A stretch of 64,000 nt of DNA, from positions 1 through 64,000 of the forward strand of contig JABGSN010000042.1 in NCBI GenBank assembly GCA_018647765.1, in the 5' to 3' direction. Position 1 is the stretch's first letter; each line of letters opens with the position of its first letter. Source of the DNA: Oceanospirillaceae bacterium (GTDB lineage Bacteria; Pseudomonadota; Gammaproteobacteria; Pseudomonadales; Balneatricaceae). Made by a program: the position numbers and the translations under genes. Under the pieces are notes generated by a model, which was given only the letters and a program-made list of their open reading frames with translations, had not been told where the DNA came from and did not search any database. This document shows positions 48,198 to 57,307 of this stretch, in pieces.

Positions 48198-48974
48198 ATG
48201 TGCCTCATTGTATTCGCCCATCAACTCAGCACCGATTACCCTCTTGTCATGGCCGCCAACCGTGATGAATTTCGTCAGCGCGCAACTCAAAATATGTGTT
48301 GGTGGCCTAATATAGATATCTTGGCAGGCAAGGACCTCGAAGCGGGAGGCACTTGGTTAGCACTTCACAAAGATGGCCGCTGGGCGGCGGTGACCAATTT
48401 TAGGCGCAGATTCAAAACAACTAGCCCGGCACTATACTCCCGCGGCCACTTGGCACTAGATTTTCTCAGCCAAAAGGGCCCAGGCTTAGCCTTTGCCCAA
48501 ACGATACAGAAGGCTCAACTGGCAGGTTTTAACTTATTACTGTGGGACAACCAAGAACTGGTATTTTGCTCCAATGAGGACCTCACCGAACCCACAGTTT
48601 TAGGCCCTGGCTTATATGCCTTAAGCAATGGTACTTTAGATAGTAATTGGCCTAAAGTGGAGCATGTGAAAGGTCAGCTTAAGCCAACACTCTCTCGGCC
48701 ACCGCAACACTCACAGTTACAAACCATGATGCAACATAAAACCCCAGCGTCAGACCATCTATTGCCGCAAACAGGCATTTCTCTCGATTGGGAACGGCGG
48801 CTGTCTGCATGTTTTATAGAGGCCCCTGAGTATGATTACGGCACCCGCACCTGCATTAGTTTATGGCGTGACCGATGTGGCAACATAGACGTACAAGAAA
48901 CCTGTTTTGATACAGACACACCCATACAACAATGTTTTAACTGGACCCTTAAAACCCCATGCACAACAGTTTAA
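48198..48974 (+). CDS. NRDE family protein (TANGO2-like)
   Basis: 258 residues beginning MCLIVFAHQL with the NRDE motif in MAANRDEFRQRAT and AGGTWLALHKDGRWAAVTNFR. Cys2 directly after the initiator Met is the conserved N-terminal nucleophile position of the family. The molecular function is not established; the eukaryotic relative TANGO2 has been linked to haem and lipid handling. It overlaps the following exporter gene by 16 bases in another frame. Confidence 0.85.
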   Translation: MCLIVFAHQLSTDYPLVMAANRDEFRQRATQNMCWWPNIDILAGKDLEAGGTWLALHKDGRWAAVTNFRRRFKTTSPALYSRGHLALDFLSQKGPGLAFAQTIQKAQLAGFNLLLWDNQELVFCSNEDLTEPTVLGPGLYALSNGTLDSNWPKVEHVKGQLKPTLSRPPQHSQLQTMMQHKTPASDHLLPQTGISLDWERRLSACFIEAPEYDYGTRTCISLWRDRCGNIDVQETCFDTDTPIQQCFNWTLKTPCTTV

Positions 48975-49582
48975 TTTTTATTAATGGCCTAGCACTGAGT
49001 GCCGGGCTGATCATTGCTATTGGTGCTCAAAACGCCTTTCTGCTTCACCGTGCATTACGTAACGAACACCAATACGCGATCGCCTCATTTTGTAGCATTA
49101 CCGACGCCAGTCTGATTTGTTTGGGTATTTTTGGCATGGGGTCGCTGGTGCAAGCGCAACCCAATCTATTGTTTTGGATCACCTGTGGTGGGGCCGTATT
49201 TTTGCTTTTATACGGTGCTTTATCTTTTAGGTCAGCTGCCAACAATCATAAAATGACAAAAGATTCTATCCATAGTGAATACTCACTTATTAAAGCTATC
49301 ACCATCACCGCAAGTGTAAGCCTGTTAAACCCCCATACCTATTTGGACACAGTGGTTTTGTTGGGCGGCATTAGCACTCAATACTTAGGCCCAGAAAAAT
49401 TATGGTTTGGCGCAGGCGCGGTGAGCTCTTCATTTTTATGGTTTTTTGGGTTGGCTTGGGGGGCGAAATGGCTCATGCCTTTGCTCAAAAAGCCCATTGC
49501 ATGGCGGATCTTGGACGCCCTTATTGGGCTAATAATGTGGGCTATCGCTGCCAACTTAGTCGTCCACATATCGGCTATGTAA
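48959..49582 (+). CDS. LysE/ArgO-type amino-acid exporter
   Basis: 207 residues, about six membrane helices. IIAIGAQNAFLLHRAL in the first helix pair and LLNPHTYLDTVVLLGGIS in the middle are the LysE/ArgO hallmarks (GAQN and NPH-Y-D). It probably exports arginine or lysine; ArgO is the closest guess and argA lies 6 kb away. Its start overlaps the NRDE gene, and its end overlaps the convergent ptsP end by 27 bases, so there is no room for a terminator. Confidence 0.87.
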   Translation: MHNSLIFINGLALSAGLIIAIGAQNAFLLHRALRNEHQYAIASFCSITDASLICLGIFGMGSLVQAQPNLLFWITCGGAVFLLLYGALSFRSAANNHKMTKDSIHSEYSLIKAITITASVSLLNPHTYLDTVVLLGGISTQYLGPEKLWFGAGAVSSSFLWFFGLAWGAKWLMPLLKKPIAWRILDALIGLIMWAIAANLVVHISAM

Positions 49583-51832
49583 ACGGGTAAGTCCGGCGGC
49601 CTTGAGGTGTTCCTGGATCACTTGTTGTACACCATCGGCACCCACTTGTTGCAAGGTTTGTTGCAACATGGCTTGAGCTTGGCTGAGGCTAAAGTTGCGA
49701 ATCACCGATTTAACTTTAGGCAAGCTGGCGGCGTTCATCGACAAACTGTCGTAGCCCATGCCCATAAGCAACAATGCGCCAGCAGGGTCACCCGCCAGCT
49801 CACCACATAAACTCACAGGAATACCCACATCTTTGGCGGCATCCACGACCGATTGCAACGCCATTAATACCGCAGGGTGCATGGTATGGTACAGATCAGC
49901 CACTCGAGGATTGTCTCGGTCCACCGCCAAAATGTACTGGGTTAAGTCGTTACTCCCCACCGAGATAAAATCCACCCGCTGGGCAATGTGTTTAGCTTGA
50001 TATACTGCTGCTGGCACCTCGATCATCACCCCAATGGGCGGGCGCACAAGTTGATAACCTTCTTCACATAGTTCAGCAAAGGCTTGGTCAATCCAACGAA
50101 TGGATTCATCAATTTCGTTAACATGGGTAATCATGGGCAACATGATGCGCAAGTTATCAAGCCCTTCACTGGCCTTCAGCATAGCTCGAACTTGCACTAA
50201 GAATATTTCTGGATGATCCAGCGTCACCCGAATACCACGCCAACCCAAAAACGGATTATCTTCTTCAATAATAAAGTAGGGCAAATTTTTGTCGCCGCCA
50301 ATATCCAAGGTGCGCATGGTCACAGGCTGGGGCGAAAAACCCTGTAGTTGGGTGCGGTAACAATCGGTTTGCTCATCTTCCGAAGGGAAGTGCTCCTTGA
50401 TCATAAAGGGCACTTCTGTACGGTAAAGCCCCACCCCTTCTGCGCCCTGATCTAACGAGCGCGACACATCTAACGGCAAGCTGGTATTCACCAACAAAGG
50501 CAGCGTATGTTGGTCTCGGGTTTGCGCCGGTACATTGCGTAATATTTCGAGTTCCTTCGTGAACGAAGCTTCCTCGGCGATGGCTTGCTCGTACTGGCGT
50601 CTAAGGTCTTGGCTAGGGTTGCGGAATATACGTCCAACATAACCGTCAATCACTACCTCTTGGCCTTCCATGCGTCGATAGGGGAAGTCCACCGCGCCCA
50701 TCACCGTGGGAATGCCCATAGAGCGCGCGAGTATGGCGGCATGGGAGTTATTGGTACCTAAGGTCGATACAATCGCTTTGAGTTTATGAGACGGCACTTC
50801 GGCCAACATGGCCGCGGTCACTTCCTCGGCCACCAACACAGTGGCGTCTTCGAAGTTACGCACTTCGGTATTGGTTTGTTGCAATTCAGCCAGTATACGC
50901 CGACCTAGGTCGCGGATATCCGTCGCTCTTTCCCGCAAATAAGGATCTTCCATGGCCTCAAACGCACGAATGTGTTGCTGTACTACTTTACGAAGCGCGC
51001 CTTGAACCCACTCGCCTTGGCGGATATGCTGAATCACCTCGCCGGCAAGAGCGTTGTCGTCTAGCATACGCATATACACCTCGAACAATTCGTGTTCTTG
51101 GTTTTTTAAGTTGCGCGCCAAGGTGCGGCTGACGATTTTAATTTTACGTCGCACGGCTTCTAACGCCGTTTGAAAAACCTCTACTTCGGCTTCAGGGTTA
51201 CGACAACGCCGATCCGGGACTTTGTCTAAATCTGCCGGTGGCGCAATAACGGCTACATGACCAATTGCCACACCGCCAGAGCCACTTACACCTTCGTACT
51301 GTACGTCTAGGCTTTCATCATCAGCCAAGGCATCGTGACGTAACCCGCCACCAGTGGCTTCGGCATGGGCAATAAAACCAGCAAGCTGGGCCGACAAGGT
51401 AATCAGTAGGGCTTCTTCTTCGGTACCAAAGTGGCGTTCATCACGCTGCTGAACCACTAAAATGCCCAACACTTTACGGTGATGGATAATCGGCACACCT
51501 AAGAATGAGTTAAATGCTTCTTCGCCCGTTTCTTGTACGTAATGGAAATTGGGGTGTTCAGCCGCCCGTTTCAAGTTAATCGGTTCTGCTTTGTGCCCTA
51601 CCAAACCCACCAAACCTTTACCCGAGGGTAAGCAGGCACGGCCAATAGACGCCTGATTCAGGCCTTCACTGGCCATCAAAACATAATTGTCGGTTTGCGG
51701 GAAATGTAGGTAAATAGAGCACACGTCGGTACGCATGGCTCGCCGAACTTGGTGCACTACCAATTTCAGAGCCGATTGCAAATCCTCTGCGGCACTCACC
51801 GCTTGGATTATTTTGCGTAAACTGTGCAACAT
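49556..51832 (-). CDS. ptsP: Nitrogen PTS enzyme I (PtsP)
   Basis: 758 residues: N-terminal GAF domain (about 1-165) and a PEP-protein phosphotransferase. The phosphohistidine is in TNNSHAAILARSMGIPTVMG, with PEP-binding EGVGLYRTEVPFM and MRTLDIGGDKNLPY, and C-terminal SVGSNDLTQYILAVDRDN and SLCGELAGDP. The GAF domain distinguishes EI-Ntr from sugar EI; in the family it senses glutamine or 2-oxoglutarate and phosphorylates NPr (PtsO). It lies 16 bases downstream of rppH, the conserved rppH-ptsP pair. Confidence 0.95.
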   Translation of the reverse strand: MLHSLRKIIQAVSAAEDLQSALKLVVHQVRRAMRTDVCSIYLHFPQTDNYVLMASEGLNQASIGRACLPSGKGLVGLVGHKAEPINLKRAAEHPNFHYVQETGEEAFNSFLGVPIIHHRKVLGILVVQQRDERHFGTEEEALLITLSAQLAGFIAHAEATGGGLRHDALADDESLDVQYEGVSGSGGVAIGHVAVIAPPADLDKVPDRRCRNPEAEVEVFQTALEAVRRKIKIVSRTLARNLKNQEHELFEVYMRMLDDNALAGEVIQHIRQGEWVQGALRKVVQQHIRAFEAMEDPYLRERATDIRDLGRRILAELQQTNTEVRNFEDATVLVAEEVTAAMLAEVPSHKLKAIVSTLGTNNSHAAILARSMGIPTVMGAVDFPYRRMEGQEVVIDGYVGRIFRNPSQDLRRQYEQAIAEEASFTKELEILRNVPAQTRDQHTLPLLVNTSLPLDVSRSLDQGAEGVGLYRTEVPFMIKEHFPSEDEQTDCYRTQLQGFSPQPVTMRTLDIGGDKNLPYFIIEEDNPFLGWRGIRVTLDHPEIFLVQVRAMLKASEGLDNLRIMLPMITHVNEIDESIRWIDQAFAELCEEGYQLVRPPIGVMIEVPAAVYQAKHIAQRVDFISVGSNDLTQYILAVDRDNPRVADLYHTMHPAVLMALQSVVDAAKDVGIPVSLCGELAGDPAGALLLMGMGYDSLSMNAASLPKVKSVIRNFSLSQAQAMLQQTLQQVGADGVQQVIQEHLKAAGLTRLHSRYVDD

Positions 51833-51848
51833 TAAACTAACTTCCTAA

Positions 51849-52361
51849 CTAAGGTTGTAGTGGCGCCAACATCCCATTATGAAACACCAAACGAGAGTGC
51901 CGTAAACACAACTCTTTCATGGCACGGCGATAGACCTCACGCTTAAATGACACCACTTGATCGACAGGATACCAATAACTCACCCACTGCCATGCATCAA
52001 ATTCTGGGCTATCGGTGGTGGCCGTTTGCACCGCTGAATCGGGTGCCAACATGCGTAGTAAAAACCACTTTTGTTTTTGGCCAATGCAGAGGGGCTGTTG
52101 GCCCTGACGTATCATACGCTTAGGCAAGCGATAACGTAGCCAACCACGGGTACAGGCTAATACCTCCACATGTTCTGGCAACAAGCCAATTTCTTCTTTT
52201 AACTCCCTAAATAAGGCGTCTTCTGGCGTTTCATGGGAGTCAATTCCCCCTTGAGGGAATTGCCACGCATCCCATCCCAAACGCTTAGCCCATAACACTT
52301 GGCCATGGGAGTTTGCCAGAATAATACCTACATTGGGGCGAAAACCATCTTTATCGATCAC
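51849..52361 (-). CDS. rppH: RNA pyrophosphohydrolase
   Basis: Removes pyrophosphate from mRNA 5' ends to trigger decay. The frame is open from 52427, but the family start corresponds to GTG 52359-52361 ([14 protein letters not shown]), giving 170 residues (E. coli 176). Nudix box: [33 protein letters not shown] is also typical. Conserved neighbour of ptsP. Confidence 0.92.
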   Translation of the reverse strand: MIDKDGFRPNVGIILANSHGQVLWAKRLGWDAWQFPQGGIDSHETPEDALFRELKEEIGLLPEHVEVLACTRGWLRYRLPKRMIRQGQQPLCIGQKQKWFLLRMLAPDSAVQTATTDSPEFDAWQWVSYWYPVDQVVSFKREVYRRAMKELCLRHSRLVFHNGMLAPLQP

Positions 52362-52480
52362 GGCTTTGCACCATACAAAATATATTTGTGCCCATTGTTC
52401 CACAAAATGGCAGGCAACAACAACCACAGATGAAAATGAGCTAAAATAATGCTTTATAAGAAATTATTTTAGGATTAACC

Positions 52481-53140
52481 ATGCCATCCCGACTTGCCCT
52501 ATTCGATTTAGACAACACTTTATTGGCCGGTGACAGCGATCACGGCTGGGGTGAATTTATGGTGCAGCAAGGATTAGTCGATGCAGCTGACTATGGCGCT
52601 AAAAACGACGCCTTCTACGCAGACTATCTAGCCGGTAGTTTGGACATGGTCGCCTACGCCGAGTTTGCTTTGGCACCACTGTGCCAATACAGCGCCCAAG
52701 AGTTAAATGTCATTCATGCGCAATTCATGCAAACCACGGTCATCCCCATGATTGCCCCCAAAACCCAAGCCTTATTACAAAAGCACCGTGAAGCCGGTGA
52801 TGTACTTGTTATTATCACCGCCACTAACGACTTTATCACTGCCCCTATAGCCCGCTACTTAAATATTCCCCACCTCATCGCCACACCCACCGAATGTATT
52901 GATGGCCGCTATACTGGCAAACTCAGTGGTTCACCCTGTTTTAAGGCGGGAAAAATTGATAAGCTCAAAGCATGGATGAGCCAACAGGGTTACACCATTG
53001 ACGGCGCGTGTTTTTATAGTGACTCCCACAACGACCTGCCCCTACTAGAGCTCGTAGACGAACCCATTGCGGTAGACCCAGATGCCCAACTTGAAGCCCG
53101 TGCAATCGCCAAGGGCTGGCCAGTGCTGAGCTTACGCTAG
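52481..53140 (+). CDS. HAD-IB family phosphatase (SerB-like)
   Basis: 219 residues of the haloacid dehalogenase superfamily. Motif I LALFDLDNTLLAGDSD carries both Asp residues, motif II VIITATN, motif III Lys in CFKAGKIDKL, motif IV YSDSHNDLPLL. Subfamily IB relatives include phosphoserine phosphatase and proteins annotated as histidinol phosphatase, so the substrate is open. AGGA lies eight bases before ATG 52481. It overlaps the convergent rlmI end by four bases. Confidence 0.88.
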   Translation: MPSRLALFDLDNTLLAGDSDHGWGEFMVQQGLVDAADYGAKNDAFYADYLAGSLDMVAYAEFALAPLCQYSAQELNVIHAQFMQTTVIPMIAPKTQALLQKHREAGDVLVIITATNDFITAPIARYLNIPHLIATPTECIDGRYTGKLSGSPCFKAGKIDKLKAWMSQQGYTIDGACFYSDSHNDLPLLELVDEPIAVDPDAQLEARAIAKGWPVLSLR

Positions 53141-54327
53141 TCTTCGTACCAGGTGCGCAGAATAACTGACTTAAGGTAATCAGTTTCGGGAATAGCGGGG
53201 TGTATCGGGTGATCACCCCCCTGACCACCTTGCTCCAATACTTGCCCGTTGCGGCCATTTTTACGGCACGCTTCCTGCAACAGTTGAGTTAGGCGGGTAC
53301 GTTCCAAATGCATGGAACATGAAGCAGACACCAATATACCTTCAGGCGTTAGTAAACGCATGGCGAGTTGGTTGGCACGCTGATACGCGAGCTCACCAGC
53401 TTTAATGTCTTTGCGGCGGGCTATAAATGCGGGCGGGTCGATAATCACCATGTCAAACCGTTCACCGTCTTCATGTAACTGTTTCATGGCCGCAAAGGCA
53501 TCACCTTTTAAACTATGCACTTTGTCTGCCACACCATTCAACTGCGCTTGTTGATGTACCAAATCCAAAGCCGATGCCGATGCGTCCACACAGACCACTT
53601 CCTTCGCGCCGGCAGCCGCCGCTTGGATACCCCAGCCACCAATGTAACTAAAAATATCTAATACACGTTTACCTGCAGACAGCTTCTGCACACGGCGACG
53701 ATTCAATCGATGGTCGTAAAACCAACCGGTTTTTTGGCCGTCCCATACAGGCACTAAGAAACTCACACCATTTTCTTTTAACGGCACAAGTTTTGGCACA
53801 TCACCCTGAGCTACACGTACATACTCATCAAGACCTTCGATAGCGCGCATTTTGCCATCATTTTTGAGCAAAATATTCAGTTCTGGAAGCAGCTCATTAA
53901 TAGCCGCCAATAAGGCTTCTAATAACAACTCAATGCCGGCGTTAGACACTTGCACCACAATCACGTCGCCAAAGCGGTCAATCACCAATCCCGGCAATCC
54001 GTCACTGTCACCATACACCCAACGATAACAATGGTCGTCAAACAACGCTTCTCGGCTAGCCAAGGCTGCTTTTAAGCGGCTTTTTAAACGCTCTTGAGTT
54101 AACGGCTGGCCTGCTTTTCGGCTCACCAAACGGCCACAAATTAGCTGCTTAGGGTTGATAATCGCGGTACCTAAGGGTTTACCCTTGGCATCCAACACAT
54201 CCACCTGCTGGCCTGCCACAAAACTCTGTAGCGGCGACTTACCAACGTCAACTTCGTTGCTATAAATCCACAAATGGCCTTGACGTAGGCGGCGGTCAGA
54301 TTTGGCTTTAAGAATTAATTCCGGCAT
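53137..54327 (-). CDS. rlmI: 23S rRNA (cytosine1962-C5)-methyltransferase
   Basis: 396 residues: N-terminal PUA domain (LILKAKSDRRLRQGHLWIYSNEV), a central RlmI-type EEHEE region, and a SAM methyltransferase domain with KRVLDIFSYIGGWGIQAA and DMVIIDPPAF plus ILVSASCSMHL holding the nucleophilic cysteine region. Starts with no gap after gcvH on the same strand. RlmI is the closest match; RlmI-like paralogues exist. Confidence 0.9.
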   Translation of the reverse strand: MPELILKAKSDRRLRQGHLWIYSNEVDVGKSPLQSFVAGQQVDVLDAKGKPLGTAIINPKQLICGRLVSRKAGQPLTQERLKSRLKAALASREALFDDHCYRWVYGDSDGLPGLVIDRFGDVIVVQVSNAGIELLLEALLAAINELLPELNILLKNDGKMRAIEGLDEYVRVAQGDVPKLVPLKENGVSFLVPVWDGQKTGWFYDHRLNRRRVQKLSAGKRVLDIFSYIGGWGIQAAAAGAKEVVCVDASASALDLVHQQAQLNGVADKVHSLKGDAFAAMKQLHEDGERFDMVIIDPPAFIARRKDIKAGELAYQRANQLAMRLLTPEGILVSASCSMHLERTRLTQLLQEACRKNGRNGQVLEQGGQGGDHPIHPAIPETDYLKSVILRTWYED

Positions 54328-54717
54328 TTATTCGCCGTCACATAAGGCGCTGTAAGCATCCGCATCGAGCAAGCCTTCCAACTCTGCAACATTGCTTAAA
54401 CGCACTTTTAACAGCCATGCATCGCCGTATGGGTCCGAGTTAACCAGTTCTGGATCATCGTCCAACTGATCGTTAACTTCGATGACTTCGCCAGACACGG
54501 GAGCAAACAGATCAGAGGCGGCTTTGACCGATTCAATGACGCCAAACTCATCTTCTGACGCCAGCTCTGCGCCCACCTCTGGCAGCTCAACAAATACCAC
54601 GTCGCCAAGCTGCTCTTGCGCGAAATCGGTCACACCAATGGTAACCGTGCCATCACCTTCATCGCGGATCCATTCGTGGCTCGCTACATAGTGTAAACCT
54701 TGGGGTAAAGTGCTCAT
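54328..54717 (-). CDS. gcvH: Glycine cleavage system H protein
   Basis: Lipoyl carrier shuttling the methylamine group between the P, T and L proteins. 129 residues; the lipoylated lysine is Lys65 in [15 protein letters not shown]. It sits downstream of ubiI, as gcvTHP does in E. coli, but no gcvT or gcvP is adjacent; rlmI follows directly. The partners must be elsewhere. Confidence 0.95.
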   Translation of the reverse strand: MSTLPQGLHYVASHEWIRDEGDGTVTIGVTDFAQEQLGDVVFVELPEVGAELASEDEFGVIESVKAASDLFAPVSGEVIEVNDQLDDDPELVNSDPYGDAWLLKVRLSNVAELEGLLDADAYSALCDGE

Positions 54718-54746
54718 TATTTATTCCTTATTACTGATACTAGGGG

Positions 54747-55994
54747 TTATGTGGTTTTTGGCGCTTGAGACAAAGGCGGTAGGTGTGGTCCTACACCCAT
54801 AGCCTGTTGCGCTAAATGTTGTTTAATAGGGCTGAGTTTTTGCACCCAATTCATACCGCTGTTGCGCAACAAACTCAGCAGCGGATGTTGGTTGCCAAAT
54901 AAACGGGCAAAACTTTCCATCAAGGCCATCATCCGTAGGTTATCCCTACGTCTTAACTGCTGATATTTTTCTAACACTGGCAAGCTAGCTAAGTCTTGGC
55001 CGTCATGGCGGGCCTGTTGTAACGTGAGCACCAAAGCAGCGACGTCTAACAAACCTAAATTAACACCTTGGCCCGCGAGCGGATGAATGGTATGAGCCGC
55101 ATCCCCCACCAGCACTAAACCGGTTTGTATATAGCGTTTGGCATGACGCTGGCGCAAGGCAATTACATGCCGAGGGTCGGTTGCCAGTACCGGCCCTAGC
55201 CTGCCCTCAAAAACGCCACTCAAGGCGTGGCAAAACTCATCTTCCGGCAATGCCTGCATGGCCTGCGCTGCCGCTTGAGGTTGCGACCAAACAATTGAAC
55301 AATAGTGCCCTTGAGGATCGGTGCCTGGGCTGGATAACGGCAAAAAGGCCAAGATGCCGTTTTCCGTAAAGCGTTGCCAAGCCGTGTTCGCATGGTCTTG
55401 GCTAACTTTAACCCGAGTAACCAACGCATGATGTGGGTAATCCCATTCCCGTGTTGGCAACCCCGCTAACTGGCGTATTTTGGAGTTGGCACCGTCGGCA
55501 CCCACCACCACATCGGCGGTAATTTTTTCACCACTAGCCAAGCTTAAACACCGAGGCGTAATATCTTGGGGGCTCATGTCAACAATTTTTGTGTGCTCAA
55601 ACAGGGTGTAATTCTTAGGCGCTAAGCATTGGTGCAACGCACTGGTGATGGTGCGGTTTTCTAAAATATGACCCAAATAAGGCAGATGTTGTTCGGCGGC
55701 GGTAAATTCCAGCTCACCAGTGCCACAGCCATCCCACACCCGCATGGCTTGGTAAGGCTGCAGTCGTTGCATCGATTCAATCAGTGGCCACGCGCCTAAA
55801 TGAGTTAACAGGTTCTGTGATGCCAAACTTAAGGCCGAAACTCGAGGATCAACCTCATTTTGTGGCCAGTCACAGGCGCAGTCAAGCTGGCCGGCTTCCA
55901 CTAAAGCCACCTTAAAGCCGGCATCCACCAAACCACAAGTAAGGCTAGCCCCAACCATGCCAGCGCCCACGACTATGATGTCGAAATGGCTCAT
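54747..55994 (-). CDS. ubiI: UbiH/COQ6-family FAD monooxygenase, probably UbiI
   Basis: 415 residues: FAD motif IIVVGAGMVGASLTCGL, GADGANSKIRQLAG and the second FAD site LVLVGDAAHTIHPLAGQGVNLGLLD. The family hydroxylates the ubiquinone ring; E. coli UbiI acts at C5. Identity rests on order: pepP-ubiH-ubiI as in E. coli, with ATGA overlap to ubiH. UbiF or a broader-specificity UbiL/UbiM role cannot be excluded. Confidence 0.82.
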   Translation of the reverse strand: MSHFDIIVVGAGMVGASLTCGLVDAGFKVALVEAGQLDCACDWPQNEVDPRVSALSLASQNLLTHLGAWPLIESMQRLQPYQAMRVWDGCGTGELEFTAAEQHLPYLGHILENRTITSALHQCLAPKNYTLFEHTKIVDMSPQDITPRCLSLASGEKITADVVVGADGANSKIRQLAGLPTREWDYPHHALVTRVKVSQDHANTAWQRFTENGILAFLPLSSPGTDPQGHYCSIVWSQPQAAAQAMQALPEDEFCHALSGVFEGRLGPVLATDPRHVIALRQRHAKRYIQTGLVLVGDAAHTIHPLAGQGVNLGLLDVAALVLTLQQARHDGQDLASLPVLEKYQQLRRRDNLRMMALMESFARLFGNQHPLLSLLRNSGMNWVQKLSPIKQHLAQQAMGVGPHLPPLSQAPKTT

Positions 55995-57307
55995 ATCACA
56001 CGCTCGGGAGTCACCTTAGCAACCGGCAGAGGCAGCACTTGTGCTAAGGGCACATCAAGTCCCATGGCCGCGCGGGTAAACACCGTTTTCACCAACGACA
56101 CTTGTTGCATGGACAGCAAGCCTAACTGGCGCACTATGGAATAGTGAGGCTTGCGACTAGAAAACAACTTCATGACTTTATCACTCGCGCCAATGACCCG
56201 CTTTTGATCCCATTGACTGGCCTCAACAAACTGATTGAGGTTGGCTAAATCGCCTAACGGCAAGCCACTTTTACAGGCTCTTAAAATGGTTTCGGCCAGA
56301 GCAAAGCTGCCTCGCAAAGCCAGGTTGAAACCCTGCCCGGCGATGGGGTGCAAGGTGTGAGCGGCGTTACCAATGACTGCAATGCCCTGACGCGCCTGCT
56401 CTTGAGCAACGCTCATACTTAAGGGATACACCTGGCGATCGCCAATGGCACGTAATTCGCCCATTGGATAACCCACCTGCTGCTGAATTTCTTGCAACAG
56501 ATCTGTATCGCTCATCTGCTCTAGTTGTTGCTGTCGCGCTAAGGGCTGAGTCCACACCAAGGCGACCCGGTGATGACTGTCTGGGCCGCCCATGTGATCA
56601 ATCAAGGGTAATAACGCCACGGGGCCGGATGCGGTAAATCGTTCGCATGCCAAACCTTGGTGCGGTTGCTCTAACTCAAGGTTAGCCACCAAGGCCACTT
56701 GATTATAACTATGGACCCGGTCAAACATGCCCAACTGCTGGCGTAATTGAGAGCGGCCACCATCGGCCATAACAATTAGCTCAGCGGTGAGGGTGATTGG
56801 CGGCGCTGCATCGCCATCCGTTTGACGTTGGTACACCAGTTGACTGTGCTGGCGCGCGTTGTCGATCGACACCACTTGGGCTTGATCGATCAAATCCACA
56901 AACCCACTACAGCGTTGCTGTATTTGTTGCAGAAAAACATGCCCTAAGGCTTGATTTTGAATGACGTAACCTAAGGCTTCACGCTGCATGTCGCTAGCGC
57001 ACATATCGCTCTTCCATGGCTGGCCTTGATCGCTGACCTGAATATCACTAATGGCTTGCGCATGTTCACTCAGGTGCTGCCACAAACCAATGCTGTGTAA
57101 TAAATTGCGACTGCCGTATGCTAATGCCGTCGCTCGGCCATCCAACACACCACCAGCTGTAGGGGTTGTGTCTTCAATCTTAGCGGCGTCCAATATAGCA
57201 ATTTTTAAGCCATAGGTTTTAGCAATACCAGCCACCGCCAAACACAAGCTCGCGCCGACTAAGCCACCACCTACAATCACTATGTCGTAGCCTTGGTTTG
57301 CAGTCAT
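55991..57307 (-). CDS. ubiH: 2-octaprenyl-6-methoxyphenol hydroxylase
   Basis: 438 residues of the same family as the next gene: IVIVGGGLVGASLCLAVAG, VMADGGRSQLRQQLG and IAVIGNAAHTLHPIAGQGFNLALR, the GNAAHTLHPIAGQGFNL wording being that of UbiH. It overlaps pepP and ubiI by four bases on each side, so the three are translationally coupled. Confidence 0.88.
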   Translation of the reverse strand: MTANQGYDIVIVGGGLVGASLCLAVAGIAKTYGLKIAILDAAKIEDTTPTAGGVLDGRATALAYGSRNLLHSIGLWQHLSEHAQAISDIQVSDQGQPWKSDMCASDMQREALGYVIQNQALGHVFLQQIQQRCSGFVDLIDQAQVVSIDNARQHSQLVYQRQTDGDAAPPITLTAELIVMADGGRSQLRQQLGMFDRVHSYNQVALVANLELEQPHQGLACERFTASGPVALLPLIDHMGGPDSHHRVALVWTQPLARQQQLEQMSDTDLLQEIQQQVGYPMGELRAIGDRQVYPLSMSVAQEQARQGIAVIGNAAHTLHPIAGQGFNLALRGSFALAETILRACKSGLPLGDLANLNQFVEASQWDQKRVIGASDKVMKLFSSRKPHYSIVRQLGLLSMQQVSLVKTVFTRAAMGLDVPLAQVLPLPVAKVTPERVI

